NCBI GenBank assembly: GCA_016936035.1
Contig: JAFGPU010000375.1
Coordinates: forward strand, 1-8,289
From: Acidimicrobiales bacterium
GTDB lineage: Bacteria > Actinomycetota > Acidimicrobiia > Acidimicrobiales > VFJN01
Direction: 5' to 3'
Length of the DNA stretch: 8,289 nt
This document shows positions 1 to 5,953 of this stretch, in pieces (positions within the stretch are counted from its first letter, which is position 1; every line of letters starts with the position of its first letter). The notes beneath the pieces were generated by a model that worked only from the letters and a program-made list of their open reading frames with translations, did not search any database and was not told the DNA's origin. The position numbers and the translations under genes were made by a program.

Positions 1-140
1 CGGCCGAGCTGGTCGAGCATGTGGTCGAAGAACGGGAGGCCGGTGGTGGCGCGCACCTTGCCCTCGGGCCCGTCCAGGTCGATGGCGACCGACACCGCGG
101 TCTCGCGGGTGGTGCGCTGTCGGGTGGCGGATCGGCTCAT
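1..140 (-). CDS. hisB: Imidazoleglycerol-phosphate dehydratase, N-terminal fragment
   Basis: HisB dehydrates imidazole glycerol phosphate to imidazole acetol phosphate in cytoplasmic histidine biosynthesis. Only the first 46 residues are present; the rest lies beyond the left edge. The fragment begins MSRSATRQRTTRET, continues through a beta-strand region (AVSVAIDLDG, residues 15-24), and reaches TGLPFFDHMLDQLG at residues 33-46. The FFDHML block is the classic early HisB signature and carries one of the family's conserved histidines (His40). The ATG at 140-138 overlaps the hisC stop codon as ATGA and is preceded by GAGGT six bases upstream, so the start is well supported and translation is probably coupled to hisC. 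The fragment looks like a monofunctional dehydratase N-terminus with no phosphatase domain in front, as usual outside enterobacteria. Identification is firm despite the short length because the motif and the neighbours agree. Confidence 0.93.
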   Translation of the reverse strand, partial: MSRSATRQRTTRETAVSVAIDLDGPEGKVRATTGLPFFDHMLDQLG

Positions 141-1231
141 GTCAGGACCTCGCGGAGGGCGGACAGGAAGGTGTCGTCGTCCTCCTGCGTGCCGATCGTG
201 ACACGCAGGCAGCCGTCGAGGCGAGGCCACGACGCGCAGTTCCGCACCAGCACGGACCGGTCGACCAGGTCCTTCCACACCTGGTCGCCGGCGCGCTCCC
301 GGGGCCGGAAGAGCACGAAGTTGGCACCCGAGGGCCAGACGTCGACCGGCAGGTCGGCGAGCGCGGCGGTGACCCGGCCCCGCTCCTCGACGATGTGCGC
401 CACCCGGGCCCGCATGTCGTCGACGAACTCGAGCGCCACGGTGCCGGCCGCCTGCTTGACGGCGTCGAGGTGGTAGGGCAGCACCACCTTGTCCAGCTCG
501 GCCACCAACCACGCCGGCCCGACGAGGTAACCGAGGCGGGCGGCCGCCATCGACCACGTCTTCGAGAAGGTGCGAGTCACGACGAGGGGCCGGTCGCCGT
601 CGACCAGCTCGAGCGCCGACCACGGCGCGAACTGGCCGTAGGCCTCGTCGACCACGACGAGGCCCGGCGCCTCGTCGGCCACTGCGCGCACCACGGCCTC
701 GGGCTCGACCATGCCCGTCGGGTTGTTGGGGGAGCACAGGAACGTGATCGCCGGGCTCACCTCGTCGAGCACCCGCCGGACCTCGGTGAGGTCGAGCGAG
801 AAGTCGCCGGCGCGCTCGCCCACCGCCACGCCGGTGCCGGTGATGCGCGCGATGTGGCTGTGGAGCGCGTAGGTGGGCTCGAACACGGCGGCCGTCCGAC
901 CCGGTCCGCCGTAGGTGAGGCACACCGTCTGGAGCACCTCGTTGGACCCGTTGGCCGCGAAGACCTGGTCGGGCGCCACGCCGTGCTGATCGGCGATGGC
1001 GGTGCGCAACGCCCGGTACGACCGGTCCGGGTAGCGGTGCCACGCGACCTCGGCGACCACGTCGGCGAGCCGGTCGACGAACGCCGACGGCGGCGGGCCG
1101 GGGGCCTCGTTGGTGTTGAGGCGCGTCCGGACGTCGAGCTGGGGCGAGTGGTAGCCCGCCATCAGCGCCAGGTCGGCACGCGGTTCGGGCCGCGCCCGGG
1201 TGCCGCCCGTGGGCGGGGTGGCGGCCGTCAT
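137..1231 (-). CDS. hisC: Histidinol-phosphate aminotransferase
   Basis: HisC is a PLP-dependent fold-type I aminotransferase that converts imidazole acetol phosphate and glutamate to histidinol phosphate. The 364-residue length is normal for the family. Visible landmarks are the substrate-loop region LNTNEAP (38-44), the YPD turn (67-69), ANGSNE (93-98) at the cofactor phosphate site, SPNNPTG (167-173), VVVDEAY with the PLP-ring Asp195, TFSK with the Schiff-base Lys224, ARLGY with Arg232, and CLRVTIG near the C-terminus with the probable carboxylate-binding Arg343. The open frame extends upstream inside hisD, but the ATG at 1231 overlaps the hisD stop as ATGA, has an AGGGG five bases upstream, and gives the right N-terminus. 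The first 20 or so residues are Pro/Arg-rich and dispensable-looking; Met24 is a less likely start. It is the second gene of hisD-hisC-hisB and ends in another ATGA overlap with hisB. Confidence 0.96.
   Translation of the reverse strand: MTAATPPTGGTRARPEPRADLALMAGYHSPQLDVRTRLNTNEAPGPPPSAFVDRLADVVAEVAWHRYPDRSYRALRTAIADQHGVAPDQVFAANGSNEVLQTVCLTYGGPGRTAAVFEPTYALHSHIARITGTGVAVGERAGDFSLDLTEVRRVLDEVSPAITFLCSPNNPTGMVEPEAVVRAVADEAPGLVVVDEAYGQFAPWSALELVDGDRPLVVTRTFSKTWSMAAARLGYLVGPAWLVAELDKVVLPYHLDAVKQAAGTVALEFVDDMRARVAHIVEERGRVTAALADLPVDVWPSGANFVLFRPRERAGDQVWKDLVDRSVLVRNCASWPRLDGCLRVTIGTQEDDDTFLSALREVLT
147..151 (-). promoter_or_regulatory. Ribosome binding site of hisB
   Basis: On the minus strand GAGGT lies six bases before the hisB ATG, inside the last codons of hisC. 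It is a good match to the anti-Shine-Dalgarno complement. It supports the ATG at 140 and re-initiation or coupled translation at the ATGA overlap. Confidence 0.6.
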
Positions 1232-2523
1232 GCAGACCCCTGCCGCAGCCGGATCGAGTCGGCGTGGGCGGGGAGCCCCTCGTACTCGGCCAGTGCGATG
1301 ACGTGCGGTGCGACCTGCGCCAGTCCCTTGTCGTCGACGGTGACGACGTGGACGTGCTTGCGGAAGTCGTCGACCCGCAGCGCCCCGGAGAACCGGGCCG
1401 AACCGTAGGTCGGCAGCACGTGGTTGGGGCCGGCCAGGTAGTCGCCGATCGACGCGGGCGCCAGCGGCCCGCAGAAGACCGCGCCGGCGTGGCGGACCAG
1501 CGGCAGCAACGACGCCGCGTCGTCGACCAGGAGCTCGAGGTGCTCGGGGGCGATGGCGTTGGACACGGCCAGGGCCTGGGCGGGGTCGTCGCAGACCACG
1601 GCGTATCCGCCCTCGCCGAGGGTGGCCTCGAGGTGCTCGCGCCGGGGCGACGCGGGCACGAGGCGCGCCACCGTGTCGGTGACGGCGTCGGCCACGCGCT
1701 CGTCCCAGGTGACCAGCCACGCGAGGCCGTCCGGGCCGTGCTCGGCCTGGAGGATGACGTCGATGGCGGCGAGCTCGGGCGGCGTGGAGGCGTCGGCGAC
1801 GACCACGACCTCGGAGGGGCCGGCGAACGACGAGGGCACGCCCACCAGGCCCTGCCCGGCGACCTCGCGCTTGGCCTGGGCGACCCGGGCCGAGCCGGGG
1901 CCGACGATGACGTCGACGGCGCGGATCGACTCGGTGCCGTACGCCAGGGCGCCGATGGCCGCCGGACCCCCGATGCGGTACACCTCGTCGGCGCCCGCCA
2001 GCGCGGCGGCCGCCAGGATGCCCGCGGGCACCCTGCCGTCCGGGCGCGCCGGGCTCACCAGCACGACCTCGGGCACGCCCGCCACCTTGGCGGGCACGAG
2101 GGTCATGAGCGCGGTCGACACCAGCGGCGCGAGGGCGTTGGGCACGTAGCAGCCCGCCCGGTCGACGGGACGGACCAGGTCGCGGATCTCGATGGCGCCG
2201 TTGTGGTGCACGACCTCGCCGCCCGCCTGGGCGGCGTGATAGGCGGCGATGTTGTCGTGCGCGGCCTCGAGCGCGTCACGCAGGCGCGCCGGGATCTCGT
2301 CCAGCGCGGCGGCCACTGCGTCCGGGGGCACGCGCAGGTCGTCGAGCGTCACGCCGTCGAACCGCTCGGCGAACCGGCGCAGCGCGGCGTCGCCGTGCTC
2401 GCGCACATCGGCCAGCACGGCACGCACCTCGTCGATGGGTGGTTCGGTCTGCGCCGCGGGGCGGGGCAACCGGCGACGCAGGTCGTCGGTGCCCGTCCCG
2501 CGCAGGTCGAGTCGGCGGAGCAC
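1228..2523 (-). CDS. hisD: Histidinol dehydrogenase
   Basis: HisD performs the last two steps of histidine synthesis, oxidising L-histidinol through the aldehyde to histidine with two NAD. At 431 residues it has the standard length and is almost co-numbered with the E. coli enzyme. By comparison with E. coli HisD as I remember it, Ser237 (AGPSE), Gln259 and His262 (ILQAEHGPDG), the general acid/base pair Glu327-His328 (APEHLE), Asp361 (IGDYLAGPNHVLPT), Glu415 and His420 are kept, so the zinc and catalytic sites are intact. Residues that contact NAD in E. coli differ: Gln188 is Ala (GGPAAIG) and Asn211 is Ser (VGPGSARV). I chose the GTG at 2523 because the family homology starts there (VLRRLDLRG); the frame is open further upstream, but that part has no HisD character and runs into the divergent gene. 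It is first in the his cluster, with a candidate -10 hexamer just ahead of the start. Confidence 0.95.
   Translation of the reverse strand: MLRRLDLRGTGTDDLRRRLPRPAAQTEPPIDEVRAVLADVREHGDAALRRFAERFDGVTLDDLRVPPDAVAAALDEIPARLRDALEAAHDNIAAYHAAQAGGEVVHHNGAIEIRDLVRPVDRAGCYVPNALAPLVSTALMTLVPAKVAGVPEVVLVSPARPDGRVPAGILAAAALAGADEVYRIGGPAAIGALAYGTESIRAVDVIVGPGSARVAQAKREVAGQGLVGVPSSFAGPSEVVVVADASTPPELAAIDVILQAEHGPDGLAWLVTWDERVADAVTDTVARLVPASPRREHLEATLGEGGYAVVCDDPAQALAVSNAIAPEHLELLVDDAASLLPLVRHAGAVFCGPLAPASIGDYLAGPNHVLPTYGSARFSGALRVDDFRKHVHVVTVDDKGLAQVAPHVIALAEYEGLPAHADSIRLRQGSA
1237..1241 (-). promoter_or_regulatory. Ribosome binding site of hisC
   Basis: AGGGG on the minus strand lies five bases before the hisC ATG, within the final codons of hisD. 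It supports the ATG at 1231 over upstream in-frame starts, which would embed hisC deeply in hisD. Confidence 0.5.
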
Positions 2524-2531
2524 GACAGACC

Positions 2532-2537
2532 ACGCTA
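2532..2537 (-). promoter_or_regulatory. Candidate -10 element of hisD (leaderless type)
   Basis: TAGCGT on the minus strand ends eight bases before the hisD GTG. This is the position expected of a -10 box if the transcript starts at or next to the start codon. No clear TTGAC-type -35 is visible. There is also no room for a histidine leader peptide or attenuator if this is the operon promoter. Confidence 0.45.
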
Positions 2538-2606
2538 CCTGGGCCGCGACCGCGCCCCATCCGGTATCGGGCCCGCCCCGGGCGACGCTCGGCGGCGGGT
2601 AGGCGG

Positions 2607-2612
2607 TAGAAC
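2607..2612 (+). promoter_or_regulatory. Candidate -10 element of the 63-residue protein gene
   Basis: TAGAAC ends seven bases before the ATG at 2620. The last base departs from TANNNT, so this is one of the weaker examples of the pattern seen in the window. No Shine-Dalgarno sequence is evident at this gene. Confidence 0.35.
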
Positions 2613-2619
2613 CGTGGCC

Positions 2620-2811
2620 ATGGAGAGCGATCGAGCCGAGATGTCGGCGCTGGCCACCACCCTCGACGACCTGACGACCAGGCTGACCGCGACCGCCGAC
2701 CGCCTGCACGGGTCGCCGCGCGACGACGTGGCGGAGGGGCTCTACGAGGTCGAGAGGTCGCTGCGGACGGCGTCCCGCAAGCTCGAACGGGTGCTGCGCT
2801 CGATGCGGTGA
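2620..2811 (+). CDS. Small hypothetical helical protein (63 aa)
   Basis: I do not recognise a named family. The product begins MESDRAEMSALATTLDDL and ends RKLERVLRSMR. It is charged, has no cysteine, no membrane segment and no signal peptide. Leu, Ile, Val and Met recur with roughly heptad spacing, suggesting two amphipathic helices (about 8-28 and 35-62) separated by a GSPRDD turn, so a small helical hairpin or oligomerising protein is likely. Codon use matches neighbouring genes, with G or C at most third positions, which supports real coding. The ATG at 2620 is preferred for its spacing from an upstream TAGAAC; an in-frame GTG at 2614 and ATG at 2641 are alternatives. It is divergent from hisD across 96 bp and followed at once by a hairpin. 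Function is unknown; similarly small helical ORFs in actinobacteria are usually annotated only as hypothetical. Confidence 0.72.
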   Translation: MESDRAEMSALATTLDDLTTRLTATADRLHGSPRDDVAEGLYEVERSLRTASRKLERVLRSMR

Positions 2812-2815
2812 GCCG

Positions 2816-2832
2816 CCGCGGCTCCGCCGCGG
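2816..2832 (+). terminator. Hairpin directly after the 63-residue protein gene
   Basis: CCGCGGC and GCCGCGG form a perfect 7-bp stem around a 3-base loop, starting four bases after the TGA. No T-run follows. Actinobacterial terminators often lack one, so this is a plausible but unproven terminator for the small plus-strand gene. Confidence 0.4.
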
Positions 2833-2855
2833 TGCCCATCTGTGCCGAGAGACGA

Positions 2856-2881
2856 CGACGGCGCCCCGAAGGGCGCCGTCG
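2856..2881. terminator. Strong 11-bp hairpin, possible bidirectional terminator
   Basis: CGACGGCGCCC, the tetraloop-sized spacer CGAA, and GGGCGCCGTCG form a perfect 11-bp GC-rich stem. It is the most stable hairpin I found in the window. It lies between convergent genes (small protein gene and nth) and could end transcripts from both sides. No T-run follows on either strand. Confidence 0.6.
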
Positions 2882-2883
2882 CG

Positions 2884-2913
2884 GCGACGTCAGGCGGCGG
2901 ATCCCGACGTCGC
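2884..2913. repeat. Inverted repeat with 8-bp arms
   Basis: GCGACGTC at 2884-2891 and GACGTCGC at 2906-2913 are exact inverted repeats separated by 14 bases. Each arm contains the palindrome GACGTC. It could be an extension of the terminator cluster or a protein-binding site; the sequence alone does not decide. Confidence 0.5.
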
Positions 2914-2918
2914 TCTGG

Positions 2919-2941
2919 AACCAGGTGGCGGGAACCTGGTT
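2919..2941. repeat. Inverted repeat with 8-bp arms (hairpin)
   Basis: AACCAGGT at 2919-2926 and ACCTGGTT at 2934-2941 pair perfectly around a 7-base loop. It is the last of four hairpins in a row and marks the border with an AT-richer stretch. Read on the minus strand it lies about 100 bases past the nth stop and could help end that transcript. Confidence 0.5.
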
Positions 2942-3040
2942 GCGTGACACACATTATCGCCTCGAACGTGTGAGCGGTCGCCCACTCAGGGCGGAACTTG
3001 TTGCGGTTGGTTCACGGTCTGTTTACGGCACCACGCAGCG
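2942..3040. other. AT-richer non-coding stretch between convergent genes
   Basis: No convincing gene is seen here. By hand count 52 of the 90 bases at 2941-3030 are G or C, well below the surrounding coding DNA. It holds a weak 5-bp hairpin (CGCCC/GGGCG, 2979-2993) and two near-identical octamers, GTTCACGG (3010-3017) and GTTTACGG (3021-3028), set 11 bases apart. On the minus strand GATAAT lies 17 bases after GCGACC, a fair -10 with a weak -35. A small RNA or a transcription termination zone are both possible. Confidence 0.4.
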
Positions 3041-3700
3041 TCAGAACGTGAAGGCGGAGGGGCAGATGTCGGCCAGCACGCAGGCGTCGCACCGTGGCTT
3101 GCGGGCCTTGCACACAGCCCGGCCGTGCAGGATGAGCCGCAGGCTCAGCGCTCCCCGCTCGCGCGCCGGCACCATGGGGTTGAGCTCGAGCTCGACCTTC
3201 ACGGGGTCGGTCTGAGTGGTGAGTCCCAGCCGGGCCGACAACCGCAGCACGTGGGTGTCGACCGGCAGCCCGGGCTCGCCGAGCGCCACGCTGCGCACGA
3301 CGTTCGCCGTCTTGCGGCCGACGCCAGGGATGGTGACCAGATCGGACATCTTGTGCGGCACCTGGCCGCCGAAGCGCTCGGTCAGCGCCGCAGCCATGCC
3401 CATGATGCTGCGGGCCTTGTTCCGGAAGAACCCGGTGGTGCGGACGAGCTCCTCGACGTCGGCGGGGTCGGCGGCCGCCAGGTCCTCCGGTGTGGGGTAC
3501 CTGGCGAACAGCGCCGGGGTGACCATGTTGACCCGCTCGTCGGTCGTCTGCGCCGACAGGATCGTGGCCGTCAGGAGCTCGTACGCGTTGGTGTGGTGGA
3601 GCGCGCAGAGCTCCGTGGCCGTGCCCGGGTACTCGTCGGCGAGGCGGGCCGCGACGACGCGGGCTCGCCCCTTGGGGCTGCGGGGACGACCGGTCGCCAT
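3041..3700 (-). CDS. nth: Endonuclease III (DNA glycosylase/AP lyase)
   Basis: Endonuclease III removes oxidised pyrimidines from DNA and cleaves the resulting abasic site in base excision repair. The 219-residue protein has the expected length. In order: LLTATILSAQTTDERVN (42-58), the helix-hairpin-helix LVTIPGVGRKTANVV with catalytic Lys130 (the Schiff-base lysine), VDTH with catalytic Asp148, and a C-terminal [4Fe-4S] cluster motif Cys197-X6-Cys204-X2-Cys207-X5-Cys213. All key residues are present. The ATG at 3700 gives the usual short basic N-terminus; the frame stays open far upstream only as a shadow of the opposite gene. The gene is divergent from the metallophosphatase gene across 69 bp and convergent with the small gene at 2620. 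A TAGTGT hexamer seven bases before the ATG may be its -10 box, and there is no Shine-Dalgarno sequence. Confidence 0.97.
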   Translation of the reverse strand: MATGRPRSPKGRARVVAARLADEYPGTATELCALHHTNAYELLTATILSAQTTDERVNMVTPALFARYPTPEDLAAADPADVEELVRTTGFFRNKARSIMGMAAALTERFGGQVPHKMSDLVTIPGVGRKTANVVRSVALGEPGLPVDTHVLRLSARLGLTTQTDPVKVELELNPMVPARERGALSLRLILHGRAVCKARKPRCDACVLADICPSAFTF

Positions 3701-3707
3701 TCGGCGG

Positions 3708-3713
3708 ACACTA
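3708..3713 (-). promoter_or_regulatory. Candidate -10 element of nth (leaderless type)
   Basis: TAGTGT on the minus strand ends seven bases before the nth ATG. The spacing fits transcription starting at the initiation codon. No ribosome binding site is apparent in the intervening CCGCCGA. Confidence 0.45.
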
Positions 3714-3756
3714 CCGGCCGCCCCGAGGGTCGCTGCACGCCGCCGCATCGGCGTGT

Positions 3757-3762
3757 TACACC
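3757..3762 (+). promoter_or_regulatory. Candidate -10 element of the metallophosphatase gene
   Basis: TACACC ends seven bases before the ATG at 3770; the sixth base is not the usual T. The spacer contains AGGTGG, which looks like a ribosome binding site but sits only one base from the ATG, too close for normal use. The leaderless reading is therefore preferred, weakly. Confidence 0.35.
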
Positions 3763-3769
3763 AGGTGGC

Positions 3770-5020
3770 ATGGCCACCACCGGACGTGATGCCACGGGTG
3801 ATGCCGTGCCCCGGTGGGCCGTCGCCGTCGCCGCAGCCGGTGCGCTCCTCGCCGTGGCCGTCGCCCCCGGCGCCGCGCGCGAGCCGGACCCCTCGTTCCC
3901 CGCGCTGGCCGAGGTCGCGGCGACCGCGCCCCCCGAGGACCCACCCGCCGACGCGGCCAGGCCACCGGCGACACGGCCCCCGCCCCGGTCGTTCACGCTC
4001 GTGGCGACGGGCGACGTGCTGCTGCACACGCCGCTGTGGGAGCAGGCCGAGGCGGACGCGCGCGCCGCCGGGGCGGACGGCTTCGACTTCCGCCCGTTGC
4101 TGGCGGGCATCCAGCCGCTGGTGGCGGGCGCGGATGTGGCGATCTGCCACCTCGAGACCCCGGTGGCGGACCCCGCCGGGCCGTACGCGAGCTACCCCTC
4201 GTTCTCCGTGCCGCCGGACATCGTCCCCGCTCTCGCCGACACCGGGTACGACGCCTGCTCGACCGCCTCCAACCACACCTTCGACAGGGGCGCCGACGGG
4301 GTGGACCGCACCCTCGACGCCCTCGACGCCCACGGCATCCGGCACGCCGGCTCGGCGCGCCACCCCGGCGAGGCGGGCACGGTGACGATGGTGCCGGCCG
4401 GAGACGCGCAGGTCGCGCTGCTGTCGTACACCTACGGGTTCAACGGCATCCCCGCACCGGACGGACAGGCGTGGCGCGCCAACCCGATCGACGAGGCCCG
4501 CATCCTCGACGACGCCGCCCGCGCCCGGGCCGCCGGCGCCGACGTCGTGGTCGTCGCGCTGCACTGGGGCGACGAGTACCAGGCCGAGCCGAACGCCCAG
4601 CAGCGGGCCCTCGGCCCGGCGCTCATCCGCTCGCCCGACATCGACCTGCTGCTCGGGCACCACGCCCACGTCGTCCAGCCCCTCGAGCAGGTCGCGGGCG
4701 AGTGGGTGGTGTACGGCATGGGCAACCTCGTGGCCCACCACGGCACCAGCGGCGTGGCCAACGAGGAGGGCCTGCTGGTGCGGTTCACCTTCACCGAGGG
4801 CCGCACGGGCTGGCGGGCGACGCAGGCCGGGTACGCACCGTTGCTGGTGGCCAAGCCGGGCCCGCCGATCCGCGTCGTCGACGTCGGCACGGCGCTCGCC
4901 GACGGGGCGCCCGCACCGGTGCCGCGCAACCGCCTCGAGCAGGCGTGGGAGCGGACGACGGCGGTCGTCGGCTCGCTCGGCGGCGAGTCGCACGGCCTGG
5001 CGCCGGTCTCGTCTCCGTAG
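3770..5020 (+). CDS. CapA-family metallophosphatase, exported or membrane-anchored
   Basis: This 416-residue protein belongs to the PGA_cap/CapA (YwtB-like) branch of calcineurin-type metallophosphatases. A hydrophobic segment (about 16-36, [16 protein letters not shown] then APGAA) is a signal peptide or anchor; there is no lipobox cysteine. A Pro/Ala-rich linker follows (about 37-73), then the domain (74-370) with metal-site motifs: GDVLLH (Asp82), HLETP (Glu129), ASNHTFD (Asn168-His169), ALHWGDEY (His265) and [11 protein letters not shown] (His298, His300), plus YGMGNL (315-320). All expected ligands are present, so it should be active outside the membrane. CapA proteins are named from poly-gamma-glutamate capsule loci, but no capB/capC is seen here, so capsule synthesis should not be assumed; the substrate is unknown. 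The ATG at 3770 is the only start that keeps the export signal. The stop lies 10 nt before mshD. Confidence 0.9.
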   Translation: MATTGRDATGDAVPRWAVAVAAAGALLAVAVAPGAAREPDPSFPALAEVAATAPPEDPPADAARPPATRPPPRSFTLVATGDVLLHTPLWEQAEADARAAGADGFDFRPLLAGIQPLVAGADVAICHLETPVADPAGPYASYPSFSVPPDIVPALADTGYDACSTASNHTFDRGADGVDRTLDALDAHGIRHAGSARHPGEAGTVTMVPAGDAQVALLSYTYGFNGIPAPDGQAWRANPIDEARILDDAARARAAGADVVVVALHWGDEYQAEPNAQQRALGPALIRSPDIDLLLGHHAHVVQPLEQVAGEWVVYGMGNLVAHHGTSGVANEEGLLVRFTFTEGRTGWRATQAGYAPLLVAKPGPPIRVVDVGTALADGAPAPVPRNRLEQAWERTTAVVGSLGGESHGLAPVSSP

Positions 5021-5023
5021 CCT
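5018..5023 (+). promoter_or_regulatory. Candidate -10 element of mshD, overlapping the upstream stop codon
   Basis: TAGCCT begins with the TAG stop codon of the metallophosphatase gene and ends seven bases before the mshD GTG. The spacer GCGGGGC has only weak Shine-Dalgarno character. mshD may therefore have its own leaderless transcript, besides read-through from the gene upstream. Confidence 0.4.
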
Positions 5024-5030
5024 GCGGGGC

Positions 5031-5942
5031 GTGCCCCGGTTCGAGATCACGCGCCAGACCACCCCCGAGGACGTCGCCGCGGTCGGCGAGCTCATCCGCT
5101 CGGCCGAGGCGGCCGTCGGCAAGGAGCTCATCACCGACCACCGCTTCCACGACGCCGCGTTCGGGGGCGGGCAGGACGTGGCCGGACTGGTCGCGTGGGA
5201 CGGCGACCGCCGTCCCCTCGCCTACTCGCAGCTGATCCGGGGCGACCGGCGCTGGGAGCTCGAGCTGGTCTACGACCACGACACCGAGCGCACCGCCGAC
5301 GCCCTGGCCGCCGCCGAGCAGGTGCTCGCCGCGGCCGTCGACATCGTCCGGTCCGAGGGCGGCGGGCACGTGCACCTGTGGATCACCCGGCCGACGGACG
5401 ACCACGAGCACATCGCTGCGGCGGTGGGGCTGCGTCCCGGGCGCGACCTGTGGCAGCTCCGCCGGCCGCTGCCGGTGGCGGAGGACGTGACCATCGAGAC
5501 CCGCCCGTTCGTCGTCGGCCGGGACGAGCACGCCTGGCTGGACGTGAACAACCGCGCCTTCCACTGGCACCCCGAGCAGGGCGGGTGGACCCTGGACGAC
5601 GTGCGCAGCCGCGAGGCGGAGCCGTGGTTCGACCCCGCCGGCTTCCTGCTGCACGAGGTCGACGGCCGCCTGGCGGGTTTCTGCTGGACCAAGGTGCACA
5701 CCGACCACGACCCGCCGCTGGGCGAGATCTACGTGATCGCCGTCGATCCCGACCTGCACAGCCGGGGCCTCGGACGGCAGCTGGTGCTCGCCGGGCTCGA
5801 CCACCTGCATCGCCATGGCCTCGAGGTGGGGATGCTGTACGTCGACGCCGACAACGCGCCCGCGACGCGGCTCTACCTCGACATGGGCTTCGAGCTCGAC
5901 CACCTCGACCGGGCGTTCGTCGGCGACGTCCCCCCGGGCTGA
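5031..5942 (+). CDS. mshD: Mycothiol synthase (mycothiol acetyltransferase)
   Basis: MshD acetylates the cysteinyl amine of Cys-GlcN-Ins with acetyl-CoA, the last step in making mycothiol, the main low-molecular-weight thiol of actinobacteria. The 303-residue product is a tandem GNAT protein: a degenerate N-terminal half (about 1-145) and a C-terminal catalytic half. The latter carries the MshD-specific block [14 protein letters not shown] (173-186), [12 protein letters not shown] (197-208), FCWTKVH (217-223), [10 protein letters not shown] (231-240), the acetyl-CoA loop SRGLGRQL (244-251), and [19 protein letters not shown] (269-287). These match the M. tuberculosis protein as I recall it far better than generic acetyltransferases. 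The GTG at 5031 directly precedes the first GNAT strand. It follows the metallophosphatase gene by 10 nt and converges on the transporter gene with only 11 nt between stop codons. No other mycothiol genes are in the window. Confidence 0.95.
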   Translation: MPRFEITRQTTPEDVAAVGELIRSAEAAVGKELITDHRFHDAAFGGGQDVAGLVAWDGDRRPLAYSQLIRGDRRWELELVYDHDTERTADALAAAEQVLAAAVDIVRSEGGGHVHLWITRPTDDHEHIAAAVGLRPGRDLWQLRRPLPVAEDVTIETRPFVVGRDEHAWLDVNNRAFHWHPEQGGWTLDDVRSREAEPWFDPAGFLLHEVDGRLAGFCWTKVHTDHDPPLGEIYVIAVDPDLHSRGLGRQLVLAGLDHLHRHGLEVGMLYVDADNAPATRLYLDMGFELDHLDRAFVGDVPPG

Positions 5943-5953
5943 CCGCCGCGACG

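Noticed and set aside
395..2811. Long plus-strand frames (395-1408 and 1264-2811) antisense to hisC and hisD.
   Set aside because: They are Arg/Gly/His-rich translations without domains. hisC and hisD on the other strand are unambiguous. Only the end of the second frame (from 2620) is a plausible gene.
2742..2954. A 70-codon minus-strand frame starting near the GATAAT motif.
   Set aside because: It runs through the terminator hairpins and antisense to the 63-residue gene, with no protein-like pattern. The promoter-like motif was kept as a note but not a coding call.
3763..3768. AGGTGG as a ribosome binding site for the metallophosphatase gene.
   Set aside because: It ends one base from the ATG, too close for standard Shine-Dalgarno use. 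No later in-frame ATG would keep the signal peptide.
3041..5134. A 697-codon minus-strand open frame spanning nth and the whole metallophosphatase gene.
   Set aside because: Only the last 219 codons encode a recognisable protein (Nth). The rest is low-complexity Arg/Gly/Val-rich translation antisense to the metallophosphatase gene, typical of GC-rich DNA.
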